Made by a program: the position numbers and the translations under genes. Under the pieces are notes generated by a model. That model saw nothing but the letters and a program-made list of their open reading frames with translations, ran no database searches and was not told the origin of the DNA. 64,000 nucleotides of DNA from Takakia lepidozioides (Eukaryota; Streptophyta; Takakiopsida; Takakiales; Takakiaceae): assembly GCA_030704615.1 (NCBI GenBank), contig CM060734.1, positions 57,304,042 through 57,368,041 on the forward strand, read 5' to 3'. Positions 46,368 through 57,499 of the stretch are shown here, piece by piece (the stretch's first letter is position 1; each line of letters starts with the position of its first letter).

Positions 46368-46629
46368 AAACTACTGTCTGCAAACACTCAATTGATCAAA
46401 TGGTGTAACCTTCAGATACTGAGACACTAAGACGGCTTTAGGGGTCCATGAAGAGCCGGAGCCCCTTTAAGCACCTCTCTACATGAGCTATTGACATTTA
46501 CAAATGATGTGAGACAGGTCCTTTTGTGTAAGATTTTCGCCCTTGTAACAGAACCTTTTTAAGGATTCAATTCAGGGGTTCCCATCGTCACAATCTTTTC
46601 TCTAGATTATCTCTCTCTCTCCTCTCAAG

Positions 46630-46672
46630 CCGCGGACGTCATAAAGCACCATTTCATTTCATTTCATCTATC
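46630..46672 (+). repeat. Retroelement-like 3' tail ending in (ATTTC)n
   Basis: GCCGCGGACGTCATAAAGCACCATTTCATTTCATTTC; the reverse complement of nearly the same string lies at 34252-34290. A GGACGTTA-AAG motif also ends the SINE at 8300-8345. A shared 3' end with a variable pentamer tail suggests SINE/LINE 3' ends. The (CT)n tract just upstream is at 46605-46625. Confidence 0.5.
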
Positions 46673-46682
46673 CTCTCAAGCC

Positions 46683-46955
46683 ATGCCCCAGACAAAGATT
46701 AAAACACATGAACCACCATTGGCATGGACTGCGATGATTGCAGGATTAGCTCAGCAGGGGCATGGTGAAGAGGCATTTGATCTGTTCAGGGAAATTGAGC
46801 CTACTTGTCTAACCTATAGTGGATTCAAGTGTAACTTCACCTGTATGAGTGTAGGTGCCCATGCTGTGCAGGATCTGGCTCCAATAGAAACCATCCAGCA
46901 CTGTTTCACTGAATGCCCCAGAGTGCTCAGGATTTGGTCTCTAATTAGAAGCTGA
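46683..46955 (+). pseudogene. Small PPR motif fragment
   Basis: WTAMIAGLAQQGHGEEAFDLFREIE is a clear PPR S/L-type motif, but the frame holds only this one motif. It then reads ETIQHCFTECPRVLRIW, which looks like the cysteine/histidine tail of a retrotransposon RT. A chimeric scrap rather than a gene. Confidence 0.5.
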
Positions 46956-47090
46956 ATCTACTCCACAGGGAAGAACCTCCCACCCGCCCGCCCGGCCTTC
47001 CCCCCACCCACTGTTGTCGGTCCTCAGGGTGTCGTTGGTCCCTCGTTGTTGGTCTATGACGTGCCATCGATGTTACAAGAGTACACTGGC

Positions 47091-47626
47091 TTGCTTGTAG
47101 AGCTTGGGCAGAGTTTTGGGTTGATGGTCATTTTTCAATTGACCTGCTGCAAGAAACAAAAATATCTTTCCAATGAAACCTGCCCAATGTCCATCAGGCC
47201 AGGCGCAGAAAGGTGTGTTTTTGTGACATGGCCTCATGGTACCTAGGGGGGGAAGCCTGAGGAGATGGTTGGGGGGGAAGGGCTGGGTAGCTGGCGGGGA
47301 TGACCCCAGGTGAGAAGTCTCAATTTTCCTTGACAACATCTCAGCACAATAATTAAACCCTCAGTGACTTAGAAGAGCTGTTGATTGATGGTTGTGTGAA
47401 AGTTTGGATCGTTAACCATTATGAAGCCTGTTGAAGGACTTGGGGTTGGGACCAGTGAGAGAAACTATTTCCTGACAGCCCACGAGCACCTTGCACAATG
47501 AAATAGGCAGCCACAGTGCTTTCTTTGGTCGAGGTGAAGCCGACAATGTTCACACAATAAGCAAGGGAGAGAAGGGAGAGTATATATGTGCAGACATGAG
47601 CTGGCTTGGAGGTACATGTCGATGTG
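47091..47626 (+). repeat. Block repeated directly at 63448-64000
   Basis: GGCTTGCTTGTAGAGCTTGGGCAGAG (47090) through CCCACGAGCACCTTGCAC (about 47497) is repeated at 63544 to the window end. GTGCAGACATGAGCTGGCTTGGAGGTA at 47588 is repeated at 63450. The order of the two pieces is reversed in the second location. No gene recognised in the block. Confidence 0.8.
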
Positions 47627-48863
47627 GATGTAGGAGAGCCCATACAGAGAGTCCCAAAAGGGCCAAAATGGACCTTCAAGCATCCACAACAATCATCTCA
47701 GGATGTGAGTAGGAGTCTGTCAGCAGCCATAGACAATGTCAGCATATCATGCACTTCAAGGAAACGATTCTCTTCACTCTAATAAAACATAAAGCATAAT
47801 GATCCGATGATGTATAATTGTCCAAGCATCAGTGCCAGTTGAAAGTCTTGTAGCTTGAAGACATTTGCCTTATGCAGCCCTGTGCTTGTTGAAGGAGAAG
47901 AGCTTATGTTTGGATCAAACAAATGGAGAGGTTGCTGGACAGTGATCCAAGTTGGAGCATTATGCAACACCACTACTTGAGCATCCAATATTTTCAGTAA
48001 CAATGGCAATGGCCTCGCCCGACCAGCAATTTAACTGGAAAACTGGTAGGACACAAAACAAGAGAATGATAACAGTTCGCATTACTTCCTCAGCTATCCA
48101 CAGTGCACATCAACTGCATCCCTGATCCCACCAACAAGCCCCACACACTTCAAACCATCAGCTCTGAACTGGAGCATTTTCACTAAGAAAACCAGGTGTG
48201 CTTCATTCCTGGCGCAGACATTGAAGGCTCCAGTACCCAAGGCCCCGTGCGTTCATTCCTACCACCTCTTTTTAGAATCCAAACCCCACATTCACTGGAC
48301 CTTTCTTAACAACCAACATTTGACGTCACGACGATATAGACCTTTCATTATCCTAGATTCAGAAGATTACTCAAGTGATCAAAATGCAACAATGCAGTCA
48401 CATCTAGCCTGCTAGTATTCTAAGATTTTCCAATGGACCAATGCAGCTCTGTCTCACTATGAGGGACTGACCCTGTCACATTGGCAAACTACTCTTGCAA
48501 ATCTAAAGGGAAAGAAAGTTAGAAATGTACAAAAACAGCCTTTTGGGGCTGCAACTTATGTTTAGGTTGGCAGCTTCCCCACTTCATAATGATAGGATGC
48601 TCCAGCTCAAGACTTGCTTACATGAGCATGAAGGCCTGTATACATGCACACAATGCCGGCACCGGTGGCACATGCTACAAGCTTGAAGGCCAGTACTTTG
48701 ATTTCGTGTGCCGGACTACCTTCTGTGGCCCTTCAAGATGGTCATGGTGATGGTCATTGGGGATCCAGTGAGGTGCAATGGAAATGATGATACTTGGAAA
48801 ATTGATATCAGATACTGACAAGACAGGATGACACAACTTTCTTGCCTCCGGATGTGGGAAAAC

Positions 48864-50192
48864 TTAAGGGGTAACACTGTAGGACATTGACCAGATCCTC
48901 CACAACTCCATAGTCCGGCCCTGCAGAACAAGAGAGATGGAAGCATCCCCGTAGGAACCCAGGGCTTCAAGCAGCTTGATGAATTGGTCACCACCATCCT
49001 CTGGTGTCCGACAGGCAAGACTGGACAGCGTGTAGGGAATCATAAAATCGGGAACGTCGACCCGCAATGTAATGAGGCGCTTACTTAGAAGGGCTCCCCC
49101 AGTATCAAGCAATAAGCTTGTCCGAGCTCGCTTTAGTGTGACTGTCTCCCGTTTCTCTAGCAAGCTTTCTAGGGACCCAAATTGCTGAATGAGCTTAATG
49201 GCAGTTTTTTCACCAATCCCTAAAACCCCTGGGACGCTATCGGCAGTGTCACCTACAAGGGCCAAGACATCCACAAACTGTGATGGTTGGAGATTGCCAA
49301 ACCTCTCACCGAATTCTTCCACGCCAAATGACACTATCTCAGAACCACGAGGAGCCAATCTAAGAAGCCGCAGAGGCGGAGACAATATCTGGAAGAAATC
49401 TTTGTCAGGCGATGCTATGCGGACCTTCATGCCGGCAGCCGTGGCTTTCAGTGCTATGGTTGCAATAACGTCGTCAGCTTCCACACCTGGAACTTCAATG
49501 ACAGTGATGCCCATTGCACGCAGCAAGGGTCTCAAACGTTCGTGTGCTTGAACCACCGTCTCTGGAGTGAGAGGTCGACCACTCTTGTAACCCTCGTACA
49601 GGGTATGCCTAAACGTTAGTCCCTTATAATCACTATTGTAACCGTCGTACAGGGTATGCCTAAACGTTAGTCCATAATCAAAGACAGCTGCGAGGTGAGT
49701 AGGCTTCACTTTCAACAAACTCAGTATCGTCAAAAGAGAAGTGAAAACAGTGCGAACGCATTCTTCTTCAGAACCCATGTCCTTGACCCCACTGTATCCC
49801 GCCTTGGCCAGAAGCTTGTAGTAGGCACGGTACAGAATCGTAAACCCATCCAAGAGCAGGAGGCACTCCTGCTCACCAGCTCTATCCCGTACGAGCACAT
49901 CAATGCTGCGCCCGGTCCCTTTGGCCTCGTTATTCGCCAACATATGAGCTGCACATGCCGCCTGCGGAGCACGAGACAGGAGAGAAAGACAGCTTGCAGT
50001 TCGAGGGGCATGACCCACGTAGAGAGGGTGGGTTGAAAAGAGAGAACAGGGACATGCCGCATGCAGACTGGGACGCAGCTTCACAAGGCTAGGTACCACC
50101 ACCACAGCCGAAGTGTTCAGAAACAAACGTGCGATCACGGGCACGGTATTGATGCACGCCCAACGCAGGGCTGTTCCCCTCCAACTCTCCAT
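48864..50192 (-). CDS. 5'-3' exonuclease (DNA polymerase I 5'-nuclease-like), organellar type, with internal duplication
   Basis: Single-exon frame of 442 aa from the ATG at 50192; the frame is open two codons further, but only with GTG. A basic, Ser/Ala-rich leader without acidic residues at the start suggests mitochondrial or plastid import. The nuclease core has LLLDGFTILYRAYYK, VFDYGLTFRHTLY, IEVPGVEADDVIAT, IASPDKDFFQILSP and the helix-3-turn-helix region GDTADSVPGVLGIGEKTA, all expected for this family. Between VFDY and the arch, GLTFRHTLY-x-GY occurs twice: a 48-bp tandem insertion (about 49590-49680) missing in the copy at 61104. In bacteria this fold removes 5' flaps and RNA primers; the plant members act in organelles. 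No intron, although I recall multi-exon orthologues, so a retrocopy origin is possible. Confidence 0.85.
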   Translation of the reverse strand: MESWRGTALRWACINTVPVIARLFLNTSAVVVVPSLVKLRPSLHAACPCSLFSTHPLYVGHAPRTASCLSLLSRAPQAACAAHMLANNEAKGTGRSIDVLVRDRAGEQECLLLLDGFTILYRAYYKLLAKAGYSGVKDMGSEEECVRTVFTSLLTILSLLKVKPTHLAAVFDYGLTFRHTLYDGYNSDYKGLTFRHTLYEGYKSGRPLTPETVVQAHERLRPLLRAMGITVIEVPGVEADDVIATIALKATAAGMKVRIASPDKDFFQILSPPLRLLRLAPRGSEIVSFGVEEFGERFGNLQPSQFVDVLALVGDTADSVPGVLGIGEKTAIKLIQQFGSLESLLEKRETVTLKRARTSLLLDTGGALLSKRLITLRVDVPDFMIPYTLSSLACRTPEDGGDQFIKLLEALGSYGDASISLVLQGRTMELWRIWSMSYSVTP

Positions 50193-50362
50193 TGTCACTG
50201 ATCATCAGCTGTCCCAAAGGGATAAAGAGGAAAGGAGACGGGACGTAAGGTGTCGTTGCTTACCTGGAAAATTGGAGAGGCAAGATAGCACATCAATGCC
50301 CGCACTTTCCCCCTTCAACCAACGTGCTCCTGCCCCACACAATCTCTACTCATGCTAGCTTC

Positions 50363-50695
50363 CTACTCATCTCTCCACTGATGATGTAGGCCAGGACGGC
50401 CATTTACAACATGGCCAGCCCTTTTCATCTCGGCACCGTGACGGCTATTAGACATCAACCCCGAGATTTCTGATTTAGACTCTATGACAAGATTCTCGTG
50501 AAGTTTAGGGAGTGTAATATCCATTTGGGAGCCACACGCTCTCATACTTGAGCGTGCAATCTGCAAGCTGGGGCTTACTTTCAGGAAGTTCACAGCTTGC
50601 CAGCCCGATACCAGTATTTTCGCCTCAGATTCGATGCTGTCTTGACAACACTCGCTGCTGCACCCTGACTTGCAATCGCAGCAGGCAAGATCCAC
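50363..50695 (-). CDS. Unrecognised open frame upstream of the exonuclease
   Basis: 110-codon frame, cysteine-rich at the start (ACCDCKSGCSSECCQ) and otherwise unremarkable (DITLPKLHENLVIESKSEI). The same sequence exists in arm 2 (about 60680-60982), where one base is lost near 60777 and the frame breaks. That argues against strong selection. It may be 5' leader or promoter DNA of the exonuclease gene. No function proposed. Confidence 0.2.
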   Translation of the reverse strand: MDLACCDCKSGCSSECCQDSIESEAKILVSGWQAVNFLKVSPSLQIARSSMRACGSQMDITLPKLHENLVIESKSEISGLMSNSRHGAEMKRAGHVVNGRPGLHHQWRDE

Positions 50696-50927
50696 TTTTG
50701 CAGAAACGAATTCGTCTTCTGCAGACCGACCCTACTAGAACTCCACAGGAGACGACCCTTTGAGCCCAGAATTTGGGGATCACCCTTTCAGCTTCTTTCG
50801 ATGTAAACTTCAACCCTGTGACTCAGGATTGTAACTGTTAGGTGTTCCCTGAGTTCATTTGTGCTCTTTGATTATGAGGCTTGAATTGGGATCTCGGGCA
50901 AATCATACAAAGTGTACCTATTAGTGA

Positions 50928-53900
50928 GCCGCTTCCCCGCTACGCACCAAGTGCACGCCAGACCCCCTGCCACCACCCCCGTCGCCATTCTTATACCCTC
51001 GACAATTTCCTCTCTCTCTCTCTCTTCCCTGCTCTTCTTCTCCGCGCCCAGGGAGTGGGTTGCGCACAAGAGCTACTTGACTTGCTTGCTTACTTACTCC
51101 GACGTGACGCTGCGCTCGACAACGCAATTCCTGCACGTGAACAACGGGGCTTTTTGATTCTGACGAGCCTGGACACGAGAAGTACGATGAGCGGCGTCGC
51201 CGCCAGACCTCGGCAAGGCCTGCAGCGCCGCCAACTTAGTGGAGGTGTTGGCAGTAGGGACAGCGCTAAGCAAGTGAGCGCTTTGCACCAGTGGGCCCCA
51301 CGCTGGTCAGGCTGCCTCGATCAGCTCGTCCCCGGCTCGTTCAGCCCCGACGCCGTACAGGCAGCCAACTCCAGCCGAGCTCACCACAACCCCTTTACTG
51401 CCTACTCCACCATCTCCGGCAGTTCGCTCCCCAGAGCAACGAGAGGTGCTGAACACAGCCGCAATTGCTCTTACTGGAAGACTTGCTCTTCTTGGAAGAC
51501 CCCAACGCCAACGTACCCCTACCCCTAGCTCACATGTTCCTGATGCGCACCAGAGTCCAAGCTCCAGACACCAAGTTCAAGAAGAGCCGTCATCTTCACA
51601 ACGGTCTTCTTCACCGCTGATTCCAGGTTTTTCCATTGGCGCCCCACTGACCGAAGAACTCCCACAGTGTCTGTTGAGCCCTCCCCGGCTGCGCCTCTCA
51701 GGTAGGGTTCGAGGTCCCACGCCAGTCACTTCTCCTCCTGGTTCTCCATCTCATTCTCGGCAGCGGCTTCAAGGCAGCCCAACTCCTCTTGGTCATGAGC
51801 CTCTCCACATGCCTTCTTCTCCAGTTGTGCAGCCTGCATTGCCGACCCCATCACTCTTATCCCAACAGCAGGCGCCTCTCCCATCAGACCGTACCCCATG
51901 CCCAGTTTGCGGTCATCTTTTTGCGCACATCAGAGGGCTTGCGCGACACCAGCGCACGTGTGCGGCTCTTCATCAGTCCCACACAAATGATACTTCTCAA
52001 TTTCAGCCCAGTGTCTTGCACGCGCCACCTCCCGCCTCTGTTTGGCATTGGCTTTCAGCGCTAGATGTTCTGGGCGCATTTCAACTAGGACTGCCAAGGC
52101 CTCGTCTTTATACAAGAATTCCGGTGGCACTACGTCATGAGGTCCAACTGGCACTCCGTCTACCCTTAGACAGGCTGGCTCGTGATCCTGATGATATACC
52201 AGCATGGTATCTTTTCTTGTTATTTCCTCAGTAGTATTTGGTTTTGTCCCTTCGTGGCGGTCAGTCAAGGCACAGACAGACGCGCACCCGTCTTCGCCGT
52301 TTTTTATCTGGAGATTGGGAGAGTCTGCAAGATGAGCATCAATTATGGGCACTAGCCCTTGCGGTACGCGCCCCTCCCGCTTCCTCCACGCAGCCACCCT
52401 CATCGGCCCACAGGCAACTTCGTCATAGTCTCATGTTAGGCCGCGTTGGTGAGTACTCATGTGCGGCCAAGGCTTTAGCACCTTCCTCACCAGCGCCTCC
52501 ATCACCGGATACTGTCACTGCCCTCGAAGCCCTTCACCCATCAGCTCAAGATATTTTGCCGCTTTTTGTTGAGGACTTCGAGCCAGACCAGGATCTCAAG
52601 CTAGATCGGGAGGTCTTCACTTAGGCCTTCACGCGCAGTCCCCATCTTACAGCAGCAGGTCCTTCTGGTCTCCTATATGAGCACTTACGCGACTGTTTCT
52701 CTCCACAGGACTCTGCTAGTGGCTTCTCTCAGCTATTTCAGATTTGCTCTTTTATTGCTGCTGGCCGTATCCCTGCCCCAGTGGCCCGTCTCCTTGGGGC
52801 CTCCAAATTGTTGGCTATGAGCAAACCCTTAGGTACTGGCATCCGCCCTATCGCAGTTGGAAAGGTTCTTTACCACCTTGTCAGCCGTTCACTTTGTCTT
52901 CAGTTTCAAGATGCTTTCTCCGGACACCTCTTTCCGCACCAGTTCGGGGTCGCCACTCCAGGCGGTTGCGAGGCGGTGGTTCAAGGGATTCGTGCAGCTC
53001 TTGATCTTTATCCGGATTGGGTGGTTCTCCAAGTCGACATCACCAACGCTTTCAACACTGTGTCACGAGCGGCTATCTTTCAGGAGCTCCGTTCAGCCGA
53101 AGGGAGTTTTCCACCAGCTTCCGTTTGTTCGATTATTCTATGCATCCACCACTCCCCTATACTACAGTCATCATTCTCGCCTAGGTGAGTGCTCCATCAT
53201 TCAGTCCGAGGTTGGGACCCGCCAAGGCGACCTTTTAGGAAGACCTTTGTTTGTCATGGCTCATGTCCGCGCCCTCACGGCTTCTGCACAAGTTCACTCA
53301 TCTTGTTTTTTTCCGTCGGTAATAGACGACACGCACATTGTAGGCCCTGCCTCACAGGTACTTTCAGCTTACTATCATTTTATCACCCAACTCTCTGCCG
53401 TGGGCTTTTCAGTGCAACCTCACAAATGTGCGGTGTGGTCGGCTCGGAGATGTATAGGTAGCACATGGAATCTTGACCAAATGTTTCCTTCAGCATCCCT
53501 CATATCTCTTACGCACTGTTCCACCCAGCCCAGATTTCCTACACCTCTTATCTGGGTTTGATACTACCATGATGACTATCTTCGGGAGATTGTTAGGACC
53601 AGGAGCTCTGGAGGGTGCTCAGGGACTTTTGCCACGACAACAAGCCACCTTGCCCGTCTCTTCCGGTGGTGTGGGTCTTTTGTCCACTGTCACTACCGCC
53701 CCGTCAGCTTTCCTTGGCAGTTGGGCATTGGTGGCGCCAGCCCTCGCTTCATGATTTCTCTGTGACCATCGTCCCATCCTTATGGACGCCGTTGCAGATG
53801 TCGACAGTGGCATTTTACCCTTCCAGCAGCATCTCCGCTCTGCACGAGATCTTCTTCCGGCACCGGCGCGAACATGTCTACCACCATTTGAGCAGTTGGT

Positions 53901-55022
53901 TGCTCAAGGCCTCAACCATCTTTAGGAGTCCATTTCCGAGCGCGTGCACCGTCATTCCTTTTCCGGCATGCTCTCAAGTGCTGCTTCTGAGTTGCATCGA
54001 GCCCGACTTCTATCATGCGCAGGACCCGGAGCAGGAGCATGGTTGACAACACGACCCACTATCGCACATTTTCGCCTCTCATCCCCTATTTTCACTACTG
54101 CGCTCCGCCTTCGACTCGGTTTGCCTCATCCTTCGGCATTGGGCCTTCAGTGCTACATCTGTCTTCAGCCCATCGATGACCATGTCATCCATCTCTTCCG
54201 TTGTCCATGTGGTGGTGAGCGCATTGCGTCTCATGATATGGTTCGCGATGCGGTGGCATCTATTGCTCGGGAGGCAGGGTATCATGTACTGCGTGAGCAA
54301 CCACATCTACGACCCACGCTCACGTCCCACTCTACACGCCGCCGTGTAGACATCGTCCTATCTAGATATGGTTTGTGTACCTTAGCAGATGTCGTTCTCG
54401 CCGACCCCACTCAAGCCGATCTGCTATCTCGCGCAGCTATCACACAAGGCACGACAGCCACTGTAGCAGCCCAGGCCAAGGAGCGCGACTACAGCGATCG
54501 TCACCCCACCGACACATTTCTTCTACTGGCGGTCGAAATATTTGGCTCATTGCACCGGCACTTCGACGATTTCCTGCGGACATGTGCACATCATGCAACC
54601 AAGAGCATGTCCACTGGCATCCCACATGCCTCCGTCCTTGTCGCCTACTATCGACAACATGTTTCAGTTGCTTTGCAAAGAGCACAAGCCATCTCTATTT
54701 TGCATCGGGCTGATGTGGCTAGCTCCGCGTCATCTCGTCTTCCGCCTCTGCTTGACACTTTGTCTATCTCCTTGCCTGAGCTCCTCCAGGCTGTTGGCTG
54801 GGAGGGTCGCTCTGCTTGAGTAGTTTACTATAGCTTCTGTTTTCGTCGCTGGTTGAGTAGTTTACTATAACTTTCGTTTTTTTGTCTAGCTGAGTAGCTT
54901 ACTATAGCTTTTTGTTTTCTTCTCTTGTTTCTTGTTCCTCCCCCCCCTTTTTGGAAACTTCACATCATATGCACGTTCACCCGTTGTACATGTTGTAAAT
55001 AAAGTCTTACAGGGTTTCATCA
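50928..55022 (+). mobile_element. Full-length, decayed RLE-type non-LTR retrotransposon (R2-like architecture)
   Basis: Flanked by the 9-bp target-site duplication TATTAGTGA (50919-50927 and 55023-55031). The uninterrupted target is seen in the other inverted-repeat arm near 60420. A single ORF region of about 3.6 kb (51180-54819) holds, in order, an N-terminal CCHC/C2H2 zinc finger (CPVCGHLFAHIRGLARHQRTC, 51899-51961), the RT (GIRPIAVGKVL, FGVATPGGCEAVV, QVDITNAFNTV, GTRQGD, DDTHIVG; about 52620-53560), a C-terminal cysteine/histidine cluster (CYICLQ...HLFRC, 54151-54203) and a restriction-like endonuclease (RRRVDIVL...LADVVLADP...AQAKERDY...AVEIFGSLH, about 54330-54560). There is no room for, or sign of, an apurinic endonuclease. 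In-frame stops lie at 52232 and 52622; frame changes lie near 53100, 53470 and around 53750-53950. It ends with a polyadenylation-like AATAAA (54998) and no poly(A) tail. Inactive. Confidence 0.85.
54818..54930 (+). repeat. Three 37-bp tandem repeats in the retrotransposon 3' UTR
   Basis: GAGTAGTTTACTATA-CTT units start at 54818, 54855 and 54892, directly after the stop codon of the element. Such 3' UTR repeats may be recognition elements for the element's own RT, but nothing here proves it. Confidence 0.85.
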
Positions 55023-55187
55023 TATTAGTGACTGTGGTGTTCAATTCTTTTCCTCCAAAGAGGGACAAGTTACACCTTTCCATCCCCTGTTTGAAGCCCC
55101 ACATACTCTCATTAATTTACGTATTGAGCATTTCACCAGTAATCCCTACAAGAACAGACCCCTTCTTGGAAGAGGTGAAAGAGGTAC
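55023..55187 (-). pseudogene. PPR-DYW 3' end fragment, continuation of arm 1
   Basis: On the minus strand about 55187-55137 reads LFQ-like sequence then VCSCRDYW and TGA, the last codons of a DYW domain (G to R within the SCGDYW motif). The following bases to 55023 match the 3' flank of the PPR pseudogene at 60323-60440. It marks the outer limit of the inverted duplication. Confidence 0.8.
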
Positions 55188-55189
55188 AT

Positions 55190-56760
55190 GCATTGCGCTT
55201 ATCTTTAGGACAACTTCAAATGGTTTCCCAAAAACAGGCTGGCATGCTCCATCCGTCATCTGTTGTGCCCTTTGGTAACAAGAAAGAAAGATTTTTATGG
55301 AAACTGTAAAGCCGGCAAACGAATTGTTGTTAACAGTAGGAAGAGAGTTGTAGGGCGGCAACTCGTAGCCCACAACTATGCGGCGACTGTCAAGGCCTCC
55401 ACAAAATGGCACGTCATGAATGAACATACAAGTGGACCACAATAGACCATGGTGTACATTAGTGAACCACAATAGATCACTTAAGACCAACAGACCATGA
55501 CATTACAAAGTAGAGCAGATCAGACTTGTGTCATGTAGACCACAATTAGAGTTCATCTTGGAAATTGTAGACCATGATTAGATCATTATACAGTGCACCA
55601 TATTCTTATGCTCTTGACATATCTTATGTCAACTGCAGTGCCTTCCCAATTAGTCAAACTTTTTATGGAAGATTGGAATAAAAAATGAATAGTTGTTAAA
55701 GATAGGAAGAGGTTGCTTTCCGCTCAGTGCAAAAGAGATTGCAGCGTGCACCGCTGCTCTTCTTCAGGGGGAGGCCCTCCTGAAAGAGTCTTCTTTTTCT
55801 TGCGGTGAACGAGCTTTAGGCATCACATCATGCAGCAGATTAAAGGGCGAGGCTGTGGAGCTGAAATGGATATTCAGATTGGCAGTCCAGGGCCCAGGAC
55901 TGTCGGAAGTGATGACGATGACCCCTCCCCAGCCTCCAGACAAATCGAAGAAAGGTGTAAACATGCACCCCCTTTGCGTAGTTTTTGGATTTACGAACCG
56001 TGTGTGGGATCAAGTTCCATATTGCAGTCGGCCCATCACAGCAGAAAATACGCCCATTTGATGAAACTCCTGTGCAGCAGGGAAGGGACACCCATTTGGG
56101 TCGAAGAAGTTCTCTTTATTGTGCCCTGTCTCCATCAGGTCCTTCAGTCCTGAAATACCTGAAACTTCTGGTAAATTTATCTTCTTCCATTCATTGCATG
56201 AGAGAGAGAGAGGTGAACTTATTTGCATTGCTTGCTTATAGCCTTAGGCCCTCAGCGAGGTACCCTGTCTAGACAAAATATGCACAAGTTTTTCTCTCAG
56301 GGTGAGAATTATGACAGGGCCTGCGCACAGCTCACTGAAATTGCATTGCCGGTGCCTATAATTCGGAAACATTTCTAGCTCACTACTTGATGGAGAGGAT
56401 ACATACCAAACATACATCAACGTATGTATCTGTGATGCCATAGGCCTCTCGGGATCAACCCTTCCTGAGGCAATTGTTGGGTTTCTATCCACCAGCTTGA
56501 AAAACTCTGCCCGAGAATGCTTGGGCACAGCTATTTTTCACGGTCATTGGGAATTCAGTGTTGGTGTAACGTCCGAGAGGGCCATCATGCGAGAGGATGC
56601 AATGTCAACTCTGGCAGTGCTGCTCCCTATGTGGCTCTAATTGTGGAAGTGACACTGTGATTGGTCAGAGAGAGAGCTTTTTATGGAAAGCCTACACTAT
56701 CATTCCTCAGTAGGATTCGTGAAGAAGGAGCTGCCAAAGATCTTATCATCTGGTTCTGTT
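55190..56760. other. No gene recognised; degenerate AGACCAC-type repeats
   Basis: About 55430-55600 contains irregular repeats of GTAGACCACAATTAGA / ATAGACCATG. The remainder to 56760 shows short open frames on both strands without recognisable domains; upstream OSB exons might be hidden here but I could not identify them. Confidence 0.45.
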
Positions 56761-56768
56761 TGCATCCA

Positions 56769-57330
56769 GGTCAAGCAATAAAGAGAGAACAGCTCTGGCA
56801 GGAGTTCAAGTCAGATCCTTCGCAGTGGTGGGACAACAGGTCTGATAAGGTGAGGCCATCTCTATGGTGTAATAATTTTTAGGGCTTTGACTAATCGCAA
56901 TCAGATATTCGTCCCTCGAGCTGCCATCTTGGTTCTTACTGTTCAATTAGTTGGTTCTTAATGATTTGAAGTTGGTTGGTTAATTAATGTATCCCTTAGT
57001 TTGAAGCCATCCTTACGGAGCTTAGTGGTTGCAGCCTCCATATAATGCTGAGGTTCCAGCTGTCGCTGTTCAGATGCACACTGGTGGCTTTCACACAAAA
57101 GTCCAAGGTCACCAGACTTCAGATATAAGCGCACAAAGGAGGTCCTTTGGATTGAGAGTTGGTCGAACCCTATTGGGTGAAAACAGAGCTAGCTGCCATA
57201 GTACAAGCTCAAGCTCAAGCTGGTGACGGTTCTAATCTTTATGTATACCATGGAGCTCCAGACCAAGAATACAATGGGTATGTTCTTGATGATGATTCAA
57301 GGGTTCCCAATCAGACAGCTAAATTCAGAA
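56769..57330 (+). pseudogene. OSB gene 3' end (two exons), broken
   Basis: Exon about 56769-56849 reads GQAIKREQLWQEFKSDPSQWWDNRSDK and then a GTGAGG donor; WWDNR is the core of the OSB PDF motif. The next exon (about 57100) continues SPRSPDFRYKRTKEVLWIE, but the acceptor CAG of the other copy is CAA here. AACCCTCCTCCTTGGGTG is shortened to AACCCTATTGGGTG (loss of four bases), so the frame is lost. Together with the copy at 41460 it shows that an OSB tail and a PPR gene were duplicated as one block. No upstream OSB exons (the ssDNA-binding domain) were recognised. Confidence 0.65.
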
Positions 57331-57499
57331 AAAATTTCTCTCAAAGAAGCTGACTGCTGAAGTTTTGTAACTGTGTTAAGTTGTAGCAACCAGCCTGTTC
57401 TCATGATGATACTTTCTTTGACATATCTATGGATATTGCAATTTACTATGGCGGTCCTAAGTATTGAGTTTTGTAACTTAGAGTCCTGAGTCATGCAGG

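Larger units (their letters stand above)
47645..50927 (-). repeat. Arm 1 of the large inverted duplication
   Basis: Matches 60420-63449 in reverse complement, with the exonuclease gene in the middle. The arm is broken by the retrotransposon at 50928 and resumes at 55023-55187. Flanks of the exonuclease gene are shared too, for example CAACACCACTACTTGAGCATCCAATATTTTCAGTAAC (47965) against its reverse complement at 63095. Only the exonuclease and a PPR 3' tail are coding. Confidence 0.9.

Noticed and set aside
52857-53100. Second frame in the RLE element as a separate gene
   Set aside because: Before about 53100 the RT motifs lie in the other frame; this is the frameshifted continuation of one ORF, not an overlapping gene.
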